DNA from: Actinomycetes bacterium
GTDB lineage: Bacteria; Actinomycetota; Actinomycetes; S36-B12; GCA-2699445
Assembly (NCBI GenBank): GCA_022599915.1
Contig: JAHZLH010000068.1
Location: 1 to 54,298, forward strand
Direction of reading: 5' to 3'
Length of the DNA stretch: 54,298 nucleotides
Under the pieces are notes generated by a model. That model ran no database searches and was not told the origin of the DNA. It was given only the letters and a program-made list of their open reading frames with translations. Below, piece after piece: positions 25,998-35,035 of this stretch (the stretch's first letter is position 1; every line of letters begins with the position of its first letter). The position numbers and the translations under genes are program-made.

Positions 25998-26146
25998 GCC
26001 CGAGCAGCAACGATCACTGTTCCAAGGGGTCCTCGGTTCCCATTCCCGCCTCGCCAGTGACCCGGCTACCCAGTAACGGTGGCACCCCAACGGACTCGCT
26101 GGGCGACTTTATCCCGCTGCCAAGTGGTGCGTGCGGATCGCCGTGC

Positions 26147-28447
26147 TCACTCGTAAGCGAAGAGTTCCGGCAGCACCTCGCTGTGGACGGCTCGTAAGAT
26201 ATCCAGCGGCAAAACCACGGTCTCGCCGTAGACTCGGTCTACGGCGAGAACCTGCTGATCGGCGTGGCCGTGATCAGCGCCCAGCCCACTATCCACCGCT
26301 CCGATCCGTACCGCTGGCAATCGACGAGCAGCGCACATGCTGGTGAAGCGCTGTTCCTCGCTGCGGGGTAGTACCACGACGGCTCGACCGGCGGACTCAC
26401 TGAACAGCTGCACGAACGGGTCGATGTCATCTGGGATCCACACTCGAGCACCCACGTCTGCCAGCAGCGCCATCTCGGCCAACGCCACCGCAACACCGCC
26501 ATCGGAAACATCGTGGGCGGCGCTGATCATGCCGTCCCGACTACCCGCCACCAGCACCTCAGCTAGGAGTTGCTCCCGTTCCAGATCAACCGCCGGCGGG
26601 GTACCACCAAGCTGACCGTGCACAACGTGCGCCCACTCCGAGCCACCGAACTCATCCCGAGTGTCACCCAGTAGGTAGATCACTTCGCCATCGGCTTGCC
26701 AGGCCTGCGGGGTGCGACGCTCGACATCGTCGATGACACCGAGAACCCCCACCACCGGGGTCGGATGAATCGCGACATCGCCGGTGGAGTTATAGAACGA
26801 TACGTTGCCGCCCGTCACTGGGGTCCCCAACTGCAAGCAGCCGTCCGCAAGCCCACGAGCGGCCTCGGCGAACTGCCACATCACGCCTGAGTCTTCCGGT
26901 GAGCCGAAGTTCAGACAGTTAGTCACCGCCAGCGGTACCGCACCGGTGACTGCGACGTTGCGATAGGACTCAGCCAGAGCCAGTTGGGCGCCAACGTAAG
27001 GGTCTAGTTTGGCGAACCGACCGTTGCAGTCGGTGGAGATCGCCACACCACGGCCGGTGTTCTCGTCGATACGGATCATGCCGGAATCCTCTGGCTGTGC
27101 CAGCACCGTGTTACCCCGGACGTACCGGTCGTACTGGTCGGTGACCCAGGACTTATCTGCCAGGTTCGCGGAACCCAACAATTGCAGCAGCGTGCTACCG
27201 ATATCGGCCGCGGTGCTGGGCCTAGTCAGGTCTTGGGGTCCGGCGGCCTGCAGTTGATCGAGGTAGTCCGGGCGTTGCATGGGGCGTTCGTAGACCGGGC
27301 CGTCGTGGGCAACGCTGCGCGGCGGAACGTCCACGATCTGCTCACCGTGCCAATCGACGGTGAGTCGACCGCTGTCGGTGACCTCTCCGATCACGGTGGC
27401 CTCGACATCCCATTTCCCACAGATCGCTAGGAAGTCTTCGATGTGCTCTGGCGTGACTACCGCGCACATCCGCTCCTGGGATTCACTCATCAGGATTTCT
27501 TCGGGGCTGAGCGTCTGATCGCGCAATGGCACCCGATCCAGCCATACGTGCATGCCACCGTCGCCATTACTGGCTAGTTCACTAGTCGCACACGAAATGC
27601 CAGCACCACCCAGGTCCTGGATGCCCTCAACTAGACCGGCGTGCAGCACCTCCAGCGTGCACTCGATCAGCAATTTCTCCATGAACGGGTCGCCGACCTG
27701 AACACTCGGTCGTTTTGCGGGTCCGTCCGCCTCGAAGGTCTCACTGGCCAACACCGACACGCCACCGATGCCGTCACCACCGGTGCGAGCACCGTAGAGC
27801 ACCACGAGGTTGCCTAGGCCTTTGGCGCTAGCTAGATGAATGTCCTCGTGCTTCATCGCCCCAACACACAAAGCGTTGACCAGCGGATTTCCCTGGTAGC
27901 AGGGGTCGAAGACCACTTCACCGCCGATATTGGGCAGTCCCAGGCAATTGCCGTATCCACCGATGCCGGCGACCACCCCGTGGACAACACGGTGGGTGTC
28001 CAGCTCCTTAGGGTCACCGAACCGGAGTGGATCCATCACTGCCAGCGGTCGGGCACCCATGGAGATGATGTCGCGGACAATGCCGCCGACGCCGGTGGCT
28101 GCTCCCTGGTGGGGCTCCACGTAGGAGGGATGGTTGTGGCTTTCCACTTTGAAAGTGACGGCCCAGCCATCGCCGATGTCCACCACGCCAGCGTTCTCAC
28201 CAATACCGACCAGCAGCGCATCGCTCTTCGGCGCTTTCTCGCCAAACTGCCGCAGGTGAACCTTGCTGGATTTGTAGGAGCAGTGCTCGCTCCACATCAC
28301 CGAGTACATGGCCAACTCACTGGAGGTCGGTCGGCGCCCGAGGATTTCCCGGATGCGCTGATACTCATCCGCCTTCAAACCGAGTTCGGCGAACGGCTGC
28401 TCCATGTCGGTCCCGGTAGTGGCCGCTGAGACGGTATCCAAACTCAT
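26147..28447 (-). CDS. purL: Phosphoribosylformylglycinamidine synthase, large subunit (small PurL)
   Basis: The 766-residue protein is the small-form PurL that works with separate PurS and PurQ to convert FGAR, glutamine and ATP to FGAM. Marks are [32 protein letters not shown] and [15 protein letters not shown], followed by the second half with [11 protein letters not shown] and [18 protein letters not shown]. Length is typical. Its ATG overlaps the purQ stop as ATGA, placing it last in purS-purQ-purL. It converges on the second sulfotransferase gene, with a 149-base gap that holds nothing I can support. Confidence 0.96.
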   Translation of the reverse strand: MSLDTVSAATTGTDMEQPFAELGLKADEYQRIREILGRRPTSSELAMYSVMWSEHCSYKSSKVHLRQFGEKAPKSDALLVGIGENAGVVDIGDGWAVTFKVESHNHPSYVEPHQGAATGVGGIVRDIISMGARPLAVMDPLRFGDPKELDTHRVVHGVVAGIGGYGNCLGLPNIGGEVVFDPCYQGNPLVNALCVGAMKHEDIHLASAKGLGNLVVLYGARTGGDGIGGVSVLASETFEADGPAKRPSVQVGDPFMEKLLIECTLEVLHAGLVEGIQDLGGAGISCATSELASNGDGGMHVWLDRVPLRDQTLSPEEILMSESQERMCAVVTPEHIEDFLAICGKWDVEATVIGEVTDSGRLTVDWHGEQIVDVPPRSVAHDGPVYERPMQRPDYLDQLQAAGPQDLTRPSTAADIGSTLLQLLGSANLADKSWVTDQYDRYVRGNTVLAQPEDSGMIRIDENTGRGVAISTDCNGRFAKLDPYVGAQLALAESYRNVAVTGAVPLAVTNCLNFGSPEDSGVMWQFAEAARGLADGCLQLGTPVTGGNVSFYNSTGDVAIHPTPVVGVLGVIDDVERRTPQAWQADGEVIYLLGDTRDEFGGSEWAHVVHGQLGGTPPAVDLEREQLLAEVLVAGSRDGMISAAHDVSDGGVAVALAEMALLADVGARVWIPDDIDPFVQLFSESAGRAVVVLPRSEEQRFTSMCAARRLPAVRIGAVDSGLGADHGHADQQVLAVDRVYGETVVLPLDILRAVHSEVLPELFAYE

Positions 28448-29136
28448 CGCAACCCTCCACTTCCGACCAGACTGTTAAGTACTGATTCAAAGAACCCGCG
28501 GCCATCCGTTCCCGGTGCGCCAGTCAGCGGGTCGATCGCGTGTTCCGGATGAGGCATCAAACCGACCACGTTGCCGCTTTCATTGCAGATGCCGGCGATG
28601 TCGCGGAAAGAGCCGTTGGGGTTGCCACCGATGTAGCGCACCACCACCCGACCATCCGTTTCGAGTTGATCCAACGTAGCGTCGTCGGCAACGTAGCGGC
28701 CTTCGCCGTGCTTAATCGGGATGAGGATTTCCTGCGACTCATCGTAGGAGTTGGTCCATGCGGTGCGACTGTTGTCCACCCGCAGCCACTGATCTCGGCA
28801 GACATAGTGCAACGACTCGTTGCGCGTGAGCGCTCCCGGCAGCAGATGTGATTCACACAAGATTTGGAATCCGTTGCAGATGCCCAGTACGGGCATTCCT
28901 TGTCCAGCGGCCGCAATGACTTCAGACATGATCGGAGCGAAACGGGCGATCGCACCGCACCGCAGGTAGTCGCCATAGGAGAATCCACCTGGCACCAGCA
29001 CGGCGTCGACGCCATCCAACGAATCGGAGGCGTGCCACACCGGCTGGGCAGAAAGTCCAGCAGCATCAAGAGCTCGACGGGAGTCCAGATCATCCAGCGA
29101 ACCGGGAAAGGTGATGACTCCGACGGAAGCGGTCAC
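28444..29136 (-). CDS. purQ: Phosphoribosylformylglycinamidine synthase, glutaminase subunit
   Basis: The 230-residue class I glutamine amidotransferase supplies ammonia to Pur[20 protein letters not shown] gives the oxyanion region, [11 protein letters not shown] carries the nucleophilic Cys, and [11 protein letters not shown] carries the catalytic His and Glu. Start is GTG overlapping the purS stop as GTGA. The order S-Q-L with four-base overlaps supports equal production of the subunits. Confidence 0.96.
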   Translation of the reverse strand: MTASVGVITFPGSLDDLDSRRALDAAGLSAQPVWHASDSLDGVDAVLVPGGFSYGDYLRCGAIARFAPIMSEVIAAAGQGMPVLGICNGFQILCESHLLPGALTRNESLHYVCRDQWLRVDNSRTAWTNSYDESQEILIPIKHGEGRYVADDATLDQLETDGRVVVRYIGGNPNGSFRDIAGICNESGNVVGLMPHPEHAIDPLTGAPGTDGRGFFESVLNSLVGSGGLR

Positions 29137-29384
29137 TGCTCGTTCTCCAGGCGCAGTGTGTAGTCCTCAATCACCGGGTTAGCCAGTAACTCGGCAGCCA
29201 ACCGGTCTACCGCCGCAGCTCGTTCCGCTTCCACGGGACCGTCGAGAGTTATCTCGAACCGTTTGCCCTGCCGGACATCGGCCACTCCCTCCAGACCCAA
29301 TCTCGCCAGGGCCGCTTGGATCGCCCGACCTTCCGGGTCGAGAATCTCCGGCTTCAACATGACATCAACAACGACGCGAGTCAC
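29133..29384 (-). CDS. purS: Phosphoribosylformylglycinamidine synthase subunit PurS
   Basis: The 83-residue protein opens [18 protein letters not shown] and continues [18 protein letters not shown], both typical of PurS, which bridges PurQ and PurL and helps ammonia transfer. I prefer the second of two close GTG codons because GGAG lies five bases before it and because the family begins just before RVVVDVM. It is the first gene of the S-Q-L operon. Confidence 0.93.
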   Translation of the reverse strand: MTRVVVDVMLKPEILDPEGRAIQAALARLGLEGVADVRQGKRFEITLDGPVEAERAAAVDRLAAELLANPVIEDYTLRLENEQ

Positions 29385-29483
29385 AACCACTCCAGGGTCA
29401 CGGTGAGGTCCGCGGTTGCGAACCAGTACCAGCGTAACTGTGCCGACTGCCGCCGCCGCGCAGGCGTGGCCTGCGCAGTGGCA

Positions 29484-30605
29484 TCAGTCGTGCTCAGTGG
29501 TGACCACCGCCCGATCGGGGTGGCGAGCCCGGTACCGCCACTCCGCCACCACCTGAATGACCAAGACAATGACGATGACCGGAACTAGGACTAAAACCAC
29601 GAGATAGCTGAACGGCTGCAAGGCGTCGTGCTCCTGGGTGCGCAGCAGCAAAAACAGCATGTAAACCAGATAGCTGATCAGGAACAACGCCCCCTCGATC
29701 CGAGAGATTCGGCTTCGAACGTAGGCGACCGGCAACAGCAGCAACGCCACCCCGGTCATGACGAAGAAGTCGAAGTAGGCCGCTCCGGGCGCGACGGGGA
29801 TGCCGCCGGGGACCAATATCGCAGCCAACCCCAAAACACCACCCAAGTTGAAGATGCAGGAGCCCACCACATTGCCCACGGCGAGGTCGGTCTTGCCGCG
29901 CCGGACTGCCGCCACACTGGTGGCCAGTTCCGGCAGCGAAGTCCCAACTGCAACCACGGTGATCCCGATAACGACATCACTGATGCCGAGTGACACCGCT
30001 ATGGATTCCGCTCCTGCGACGAGTACACCCGCCCCGATGACCAACAGACCTACACCAAACCCGACCAGCACCACGCTGGCTGCCACCACCCGAGATTGGG
30101 GCCAGCGGCTCACATCGACTGGCCCTAGCGTCAACTCGGCAGGCTCACTTGGCACGCGTTCACGAGTCCTAAATGCAGCCACCAGGTAGATCAGCAAGGC
30201 TAGGAAAAGGACACCACCCTGCCACCGTTGCACTGCGCCACCGAATGCGAAGAAGGTGGCCAGCACGGAAATACCGATCAGGATCGGGACGTCGAACCGC
30301 AACAACTGGCGGTCCACCACCACAGTTGCCAACGCAGCAGTTGTTCCGAGCACCAACAGGACATTGGCAATATTGCTCCCGACGAGATCCCCGACTGCCA
30401 GGCCAGGTAGATCAGCGAGCACCGCATCCATGGTCACAGCGAACTCCGGTGCCGAGGTCGCGCTCGACACCACCGTTAGTCCCACGACCAAAGGGGAAAG
30501 ACCTGCCGCTGTGGCGATGTTGCCCGCGCCGCGGACCAGCACCTCACCGCCGAGAACGAGAAGAACTAAGCCGCCGACGATCCCGGCGAGCGCCTCGGGG
30601 CTCAT
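29484..30605 (-). CDS. Sodium/calcium antiporter (CaCA family, YrbG-like)
   Basis: The 373-residue membrane protein has about ten helices and the two inverted alpha-repeats of the family. The first is VGLTVVSSATSAPEFAVT with GDLVGSNIANVLLVLG; the second is IGITVVAVGTSLPELATS with GNVVGSCIFNLGGVLG. The second repeat keeps the canonical GTSLPE; the first reads ATSAPE. It exchanges calcium or another divalent ion for sodium or protons. It starts at an ATG six bases after TAGCCT and sits upstream of purS without clear cotranscription. Confidence 0.88.
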   Translation of the reverse strand: MSPEALAGIVGGLVLLVLGGEVLVRGAGNIATAAGLSPLVVGLTVVSSATSAPEFAVTMDAVLADLPGLAVGDLVGSNIANVLLVLGTTAALATVVVDRQLLRFDVPILIGISVLATFFAFGGAVQRWQGGVLFLALLIYLVAAFRTRERVPSEPAELTLGPVDVSRWPQSRVVAASVVLVGFGVGLLVIGAGVLVAGAESIAVSLGISDVVIGITVVAVGTSLPELATSVAAVRRGKTDLAVGNVVGSCIFNLGGVLGLAAILVPGGIPVAPGAAYFDFFVMTGVALLLLPVAYVRSRISRIEGALFLISYLVYMLFLLLRTQEHDALQPFSYLVVLVLVPVIVIVLVIQVVAEWRYRARHPDRAVVTTEHD

Positions 30606-30910
30606 GATCTCAGGCTAATGGTCAGTTGGGCTCGCGTGTCGGCGGGCGCAGAGATCAGTTGTGACCCATTCGGAGTAACTAATCTCAAGAGAGCCTCAAG
30701 ATTGATTGTTTAGCCTTTACCCCCACCAGATTTCGAGGGAGAAGATGAACACGTCGATATTTCGACAACGGCGCTAGGGAGAAATGGTGCATCCATCCCG
30801 GATCATTCCGCGACTAACGACTACTGAGCGGTCCGTCGCTCTCCCAAGTGGCGTTCAACTCGTGGCGGGCAACCGCTCACCACAAACCAGTACCGGCGGA
30901 GGACAGACTG
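30606..30910. promoter_or_regulatory. Divergent control region of the antiporter and FtsH-like genes, with a possible leader ORF
   Basis: On the reverse strand TAGCCT (30612-30617) plus six bases precedes the antiporter ATG, the leaderless pattern. On the forward strand an inverted repeat AATCT-N13-AGATT (30681-30703) sits just before another TAGCCT (30711-30716), a possible -10 with an operator. A ten-codon ORF at 30745-30777 then has a strong GAGGGAG site, and an overlapping 52-codon frame starts at 30784. These could form a leader-peptide arrangement ahead of the protease gene. No larger gene is evident. Confidence 0.4.
30612..30617 (-). promoter_or_regulatory. -10 hexamer of the antiporter gene
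   Basis: TAGCCT (read on the reverse strand) is six bases before the ATG start of the Na/Ca antiporter, consistent with a leaderless transcript. Confidence 0.55.
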
Positions 30911-32752
30911 GTGAACACCTCAGAAACCAACGAACAACCTGATCAGTCGATCTTGCGGGACGTGAGTGACGTCGCGGAGACACGTGAATCCAAACGGCTA
31001 GATCGCTTACGCAAACTTGCCTTGATTCTGGTGATTCCGGCGGCGCTGTTGTACTGGCGCATTAGCGTTGGTGAGCCGTTTACGCTGACGGGCCTCAGCC
31101 TGCCGCAGATTGATCCGATCTACTTGATGATGGGGGTCTTCTTCCTCTTCATGTTGATCTTCCTGTTTGCCATGACTTTAGGTGCAGGCAGATCACCCCA
31201 CGTGCTCTACCGACCCGAGCAACTCGAAATTGGCTTGGACGATGTCGTTGGCATTGAGCCGATCAAAGAAGACATCAACCGATCGGTCGATCTGTTCCTG
31301 GCCCACAAAACCTTTGCTCGCGAGATGGGCGGCACCCCGCGTCGCGGTCTATTGTTCGAGGGTCCGCCCGGAACCGGGAAGACCTACATCGCCAAGGCCA
31401 TCGCGCGAGATGCCGGGGTTCCGTTCCTGTTCGTCAGTGCCACCAGTTTCCAATCTATGTACTACGGCGCAACCAGTCGCAAGATCCGTTCCTACTTCAA
31501 GTCACTGCGCAAGGTCGCCAGATCTGAAGGTGGGGCCATCGGCTTCATCGAGGAAATTGATGCGATTGCAATGGCACGATCTGGGCTTAACAGCTCAGCC
31601 CTCCCCGAGCAGCAAGACAAGTCAGTTGTCCACAAAGCTGTGTCAGAAGGAGTCGGTGGTGTTGTCAACGAACTGCTCATCCAGATGCAGTCCTTTGATG
31701 AGCCGGTCGGCTGGCAAAACTTTCAATCCTGGCTGATTGACAAAGCCAACCTGTTCTTGCCTGCCGGACACCAGTTATCTCGCCCGAAGGTCGACCGCGC
31801 CAATATTCTGCTCATCGCGGCCACCAACCGTGCCGACAATCTCGATCCGGCGCTGCTGCGACCGGGTCGCTTTGATCGACGGATCGCATTTGAGCCACCT
31901 GCACTGGCGGGCCGGCTACTACTGATTGACCATGCGCTCGATCGCTGCCGCCACGACGCCGAACTGGACGCCCCACAGGTGCGGGCAGCAATTGGTGCGG
32001 TCACACAGGGCTACACCCCGGCCATGCTGGAGCACCTGTTCGATGAGGCGCTGGTCAACGCACTGCGCCGTGGGGCCAATGCCCTCGATCGCCGAGATGT
32101 GGAACAAGCCAGGCTCACCGAAGAGGTAGGCATGGGTCAACCGGTCGCCTACACCGACCATGAGCGGCGGCTGATTGCCACCCATGAAGCCGGGCATGCC
32201 ACCATCGCTTATTTGGTCGCGCCCTATCGGCGGCTGGATATCTTGAGCATCATCAAGCGCAAGGATGCCCTCGGCATGCTGGCACACGGCGATTCCGAGG
32301 ACGTATTCACTCGTTCGCAGTCAGAGATGACCGCGATGATCCAGATCGCGTTTGGCGGCCAGATTGCCGAGGAAATCTTTTTCGGCGAAGTCTCCACTGG
32401 CCCGAGCAGTGATCTCACCTACGCCACCACAGTGGGCAGTCAAATGATTGGCTCCTGCGGGATGGGTAACTCTTTGATCAGCCTGCAAGCAGTTTCCGGG
32501 TCCCAATCCTCCAACACGAACCTTGTCGGTCGGGTGCTGGCAGACAAGGAATCCCGGCAAGAATTAGAGGAACTGCTGACTTCACTCAAAGAAAGCGCCG
32601 CCAGCCTGATGCGGGAGAACAAACACGTGGTGGAGGCGTTGCGAGATGCGCTCCTAGACCGTCACGAGTTGATCGGTTCCGAGATTCTGGATGTGATCGA
32701 AGCGGCCAACCAGTCGGTGGCTCTGCTTCCCGCTCAGCAGCAAGCAGACTAG
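30911..32752 (+). CDS. FtsH-like membrane AAA+ zinc metalloprotease, divergent
   Basis: The 613-residue protein has two N-terminal hydrophobic segments (LALILVIPAALLYW and YLMMGVFFLFMLIFLFAM) and an AAA domain with Walker A GPPGTGKT (151-158). The Walker B region reads IGFIEEIDA where FtsH usually has FIDEIDA, and the pore loop reads SMYYG rather than FVG. Insertions lie between Walker B and the NRADNLDPALLRPGRFDRR block. The M41 protease has HEAGH (His425, Glu426, His429) and Asp501 as third zinc ligand. It therefore looks active, but as a specialised FtsH paralogue. I chose a GTG with GGAGG eight bases upstream; a longer frame lacks such a site. Confidence 0.85.
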   Translation: MNTSETNEQPDQSILRDVSDVAETRESKRLDRLRKLALILVIPAALLYWRISVGEPFTLTGLSLPQIDPIYLMMGVFFLFMLIFLFAMTLGAGRSPHVLYRPEQLEIGLDDVVGIEPIKEDINRSVDLFLAHKTFAREMGGTPRRGLLFEGPPGTGKTYIAKAIARDAGVPFLFVSATSFQSMYYGATSRKIRSYFKSLRKVARSEGGAIGFIEEIDAIAMARSGLNSSALPEQQDKSVVHKAVSEGVGGVVNELLIQMQSFDEPVGWQNFQSWLIDKANLFLPAGHQLSRPKVDRANILLIAATNRADNLDPALLRPGRFDRRIAFEPPALAGRLLLIDHALDRCRHDAELDAPQVRAAIGAVTQGYTPAMLEHLFDEALVNALRRGANALDRRDVEQARLTEEVGMGQPVAYTDHERRLIATHEAGHATIAYLVAPYRRLDILSIIKRKDALGMLAHGDSEDVFTRSQSEMTAMIQIAFGGQIAEEIFFGEVSTGPSSDLTYATTVGSQMIGSCGMGNSLISLQAVSGSQSSNTNLVGRVLADKESRQELEELLTSLKESAASLMRENKHVVEALRDALLDRHELIGSEILDVIEAANQSVALLPAQQQAD

Positions 32753-32778
32753 CGCGCAATGGCTCAATGCGGCAGCGG

Positions 32779-32802
32779 GTTAGCAGCAGCCTGTTGTCTA
32801 AC
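32779..32802. terminator. Hairpin between the convergent FtsH-like and pentapeptide genes
   Basis: GTTAG and CTAAC arms, extended by CAGCA/TGTTG pairing with one bulged T, form a stem of about ten pairs around a GCC loop. It lies exactly between the two stops, so it could serve both transcripts. Confidence 0.5.
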
Positions 32803-33653
32803 TAGGGGGTCGGCGTGCACGGGCCGCGGTAGATTTTGCGGTTGACTTCACTACCGTCTGGGAGAACAACCGACGTGCACTGAGCCGCTTCGAAATTGGA
32901 ATTGCTGATTCGACTTCCGGTTGTATCCACCCGCCAAAAGAACGCTCCGGTCAAGTCAGAACCAGCAAGATCTACCTTCTTGAGGTTGCTTTCGACAAAC
33001 GTCACCCCGCGCATAGATGCTTTCCGCAGCTTTACATTCTTCTTCATCGTGGATTGTTCATAGTTCGACTTGTTCATGTTGGACTTGGAGAGGTTCGTGC
33101 GGAGGAGATCGACTTGCAATGTCACCATCTTTCGAAGATCCGCGTCCCGCAAGTCCACGTCGCGCAAAGTCGCCTGTTTGACTAACGCCTTGTGAAAGGA
33201 CGCTCCCTTGAGCGAACTGTCGGCGAGAACGGATTGGTAGACCTCTGACTTGCTGAAGTTCGCGCTCTTCGCGCTGACCTGCTTGAAGTCAGATCGGATG
33301 AAGTGCGCATCCTTGAGGTTGGCGCCATCGAGTTTGACCCTGGTCATTGGGCATTGGAAGATCTCCACCCCTTCCAGATCCGCTCCGCTGAGGTCAACAT
33401 CGGTGAGTGAGCAGCGGTACAGCAAGGCACCTTTGAGTGAGATCCCCCGCAGATCCACTCCGTTGAGAGTGATATCCGTCAGATCCGCCTTGTCACAGTC
33501 GGCTCCCGGCGCGAAGTTGCAGGGCAGCCCAGGGTCGTGACCGGCTGAAGCGTCCCCGTGATTCAAACCCGGCAGCAGCGCTGCCACCAGCAAGGCTACG
33601 ACTGCGAGCGCAATGGATGAGGGCTTCAGCGCAGGTATCGGGGAACTCTTCAT
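32802..33653 (-). CDS. Secreted pentapeptide-repeat protein
   Basis: The 283-residue protein starts with a hydrophobic signal or anchor (IALAVVALLVAALLPG). From about residue 55 to 260 it is built of imperfect A(D/N)LxX repeats, for example DLRGISLKGALLYRCSLTDV and LSGADLEGVEIFQ. These form the right-handed quadrilateral beta-helix typical of the family. Two cysteine pairs flank the helix (PCNFAPGADC and the C-terminal QC/GPC), suggesting disulfides outside the cell. The exact role is unknown; such proteins are usually binding or structural surfaces. TAGCGT lies seven bases before the ATG. Confidence 0.83.
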   Translation of the reverse strand: MKSSPIPALKPSSIALAVVALLVAALLPGLNHGDASAGHDPGLPCNFAPGADCDKADLTDITLNGVDLRGISLKGALLYRCSLTDVDLSGADLEGVEIFQCPMTRVKLDGANLKDAHFIRSDFKQVSAKSANFSKSEVYQSVLADSSLKGASFHKALVKQATLRDVDLRDADLRKMVTLQVDLLRTNLSKSNMNKSNYEQSTMKKNVKLRKASMRGVTFVESNLKKVDLAGSDLTGAFFWRVDTTGSRISNSNFEAAQCTSVVLPDGSEVNRKIYRGPCTPTP

Positions 33654-33754
33654 GAAGATGACGCTACCTCTGCTGAGTCATGTGAGTCAGGCTAAATCGG
33701 ATATTCCGGCCATCCTGGATGAATCACTCAGGTAATCGGACTCCCGAGCAGCCG

Positions 33755-35035
33755 CTAGCCAGAAAAATCTGAACCGACGAGTTGTCGGTAGGCCTCTCGA
33801 TACCTCGCAGCAGTCTGCTCAACGATCTGATCGGGAAGTGGCGGCGGCGGTTCATCGCTGCTCGGTGACCAACCGGATTCCGAAGACTTCAGCCAATCCC
33901 GAGCGAACTGTTTATCGAAGGATGGCTGGCTGCGGCCCGGTTGCCAGGTGTCCAATGGCCAGAATCGGGAGGAATCTGGGGTCAGCACCTCATCAGCCAG
34001 GATCGCGCCGCTGCCGTCAGCGCGATGTCCAAACTCGAACTTGGTATCGGCGACAATAATGCCCCGGTCGCGGGCGACCTCCTCTGCCCGGGAGTAGACC
34101 CGCAGCGACAACTCCCGCAACTGGGTTGCCGTCTGCCGACCGACAACTTCCTTCATCTGTTCAAGGGAAATGTTTTCATCATGGTTGCCGATGTCAGCCT
34201 TGGTGGCTGGCGTGAAGATCGGTTCCGTCAATGCATCGCCTTCGACCAAGCCCCCCGGCAACGGCACGCCACACACCTTGCCCGATTCGTTGTAGTCCGC
34301 CAGACCGGAGCCAGCCAAGTAGCCACGCACAACGCATTCCACTGGATAGATCTGCAACGTCTCGCACACCACGGCTCGACCTCGAACCCGGTGGGGAACT
34401 TCCGTTGAGATCACGTGGTTAGGAACGATATCGCTCAGCTGGTCGAACCACCACAGACTCATTTGGGTCAGAATGGCGCCCTTATCCGGGATCGGTGTTG
34501 GCAACACCCAGTCGTAAGCGGAAATCCGGTCGCTGGCCACGACCAGCAGATTGTGGTCAGGGGTGGCAAACAGATCTCTTACTTTTCCGGAATAGGCGTG
34601 CCGATAGCCCTCCGGTAGATCTAGGTCACCGGCAGTAGGTCTAGGCGGCAGCGGCAGCCACGGCGTTATCACCCTAAAGCGTAACCAGGTGAGTGGCGCT
34701 ATCGGCTCAACGTCACCTGTCACTTCCTCAGCCCGAGCTGATGCTGCCGATTGCCATTCCGCTAGCGAAACGACTGTTGACCCTTCTGCTTCCGCCTGCG
34801 CCCAGGTGGCGGTCACTATCGTGGTACTCGCCGCATCCACTACCTCAGCCACCATTATGGTCGCGTCGCTTTCGTCAACTAGGCGAAACTTCTCCCCCGG
34901 GAGCCAAGCCCGGCTCTGGTCCGCGACGAAAATCGCCACCCGATCGCCACTAAGAATTTGCTCCTTGAGCTCCGGACCGACAGCGCCGCCAAGAGCCGCG
35001 ACTTTGATCGTGGGCAGTTGCTCCTGCTCGCTCAC
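33755..35035 (-). CDS. purC: ASCH-domain / SAICAR synthetase fusion
   Basis: Residues about 135-426 are SAICAR synthetase, which joins CAIR and aspartate (step 7): SGKVRDLF (149-156), VVASDRISAYDWVLPTPIPD, YPVECVVRGYLAGSG and DTKFEFG. The usual enzyme has 240-300 residues; this one has 426. The extra N-terminus (about 20-122) reads as an ASCH domain: LPGEKFRLVD, IMVAEVVDA, EGSTVVSLAEWQSAA and a final LRFRV strand. The GTG start overlaps the purB stop as GTGA, which supports translation of the extension. ASCH domains bind RNA or nucleosides, so a regulatory or ligand-binding role is possible. I know of no established example of this fusion. Confidence 0.85.
   Translation of the reverse strand: MSEQEQLPTIKVAALGGAVGPELKEQILSGDRVAIFVADQSRAWLPGEKFRLVDESDATIMVAEVVDAASTTIVTATWAQAEAEGSTVVSLAEWQSAASARAEEVTGDVEPIAPLTWLRFRVITPWLPLPPRPTAGDLDLPEGYRHAYSGKVRDLFATPDHNLLVVASDRISAYDWVLPTPIPDKGAILTQMSLWWFDQLSDIVPNHVISTEVPHRVRGRAVVCETLQIYPVECVVRGYLAGSGLADYNESGKVCGVPLPGGLVEGDALTEPIFTPATKADIGNHDENISLEQMKEVVGRQTATQLRELSLRVYSRAEEVARDRGIIVADTKFEFGHRADGSGAILADEVLTPDSSRFWPLDTWQPGRSQPSFDKQFARDWLKSSESGWSPSSDEPPPPLPDQIVEQTAARYREAYRQLVGSDFSG

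Noticed and set aside
26000-26146. tRNA or small RNA in the gap between the second sulfotransferase and purL
   Set aside because: No TPsiC-loop-like GTTCGA sequence or cloverleaf pairing was found; no tRNA was found elsewhere in the window.
29385-29483. Purine riboswitch before purS
   Set aside because: The gap is short and shows no conserved purine-aptamer core; the S-Q-L start has an ordinary GGAG site.
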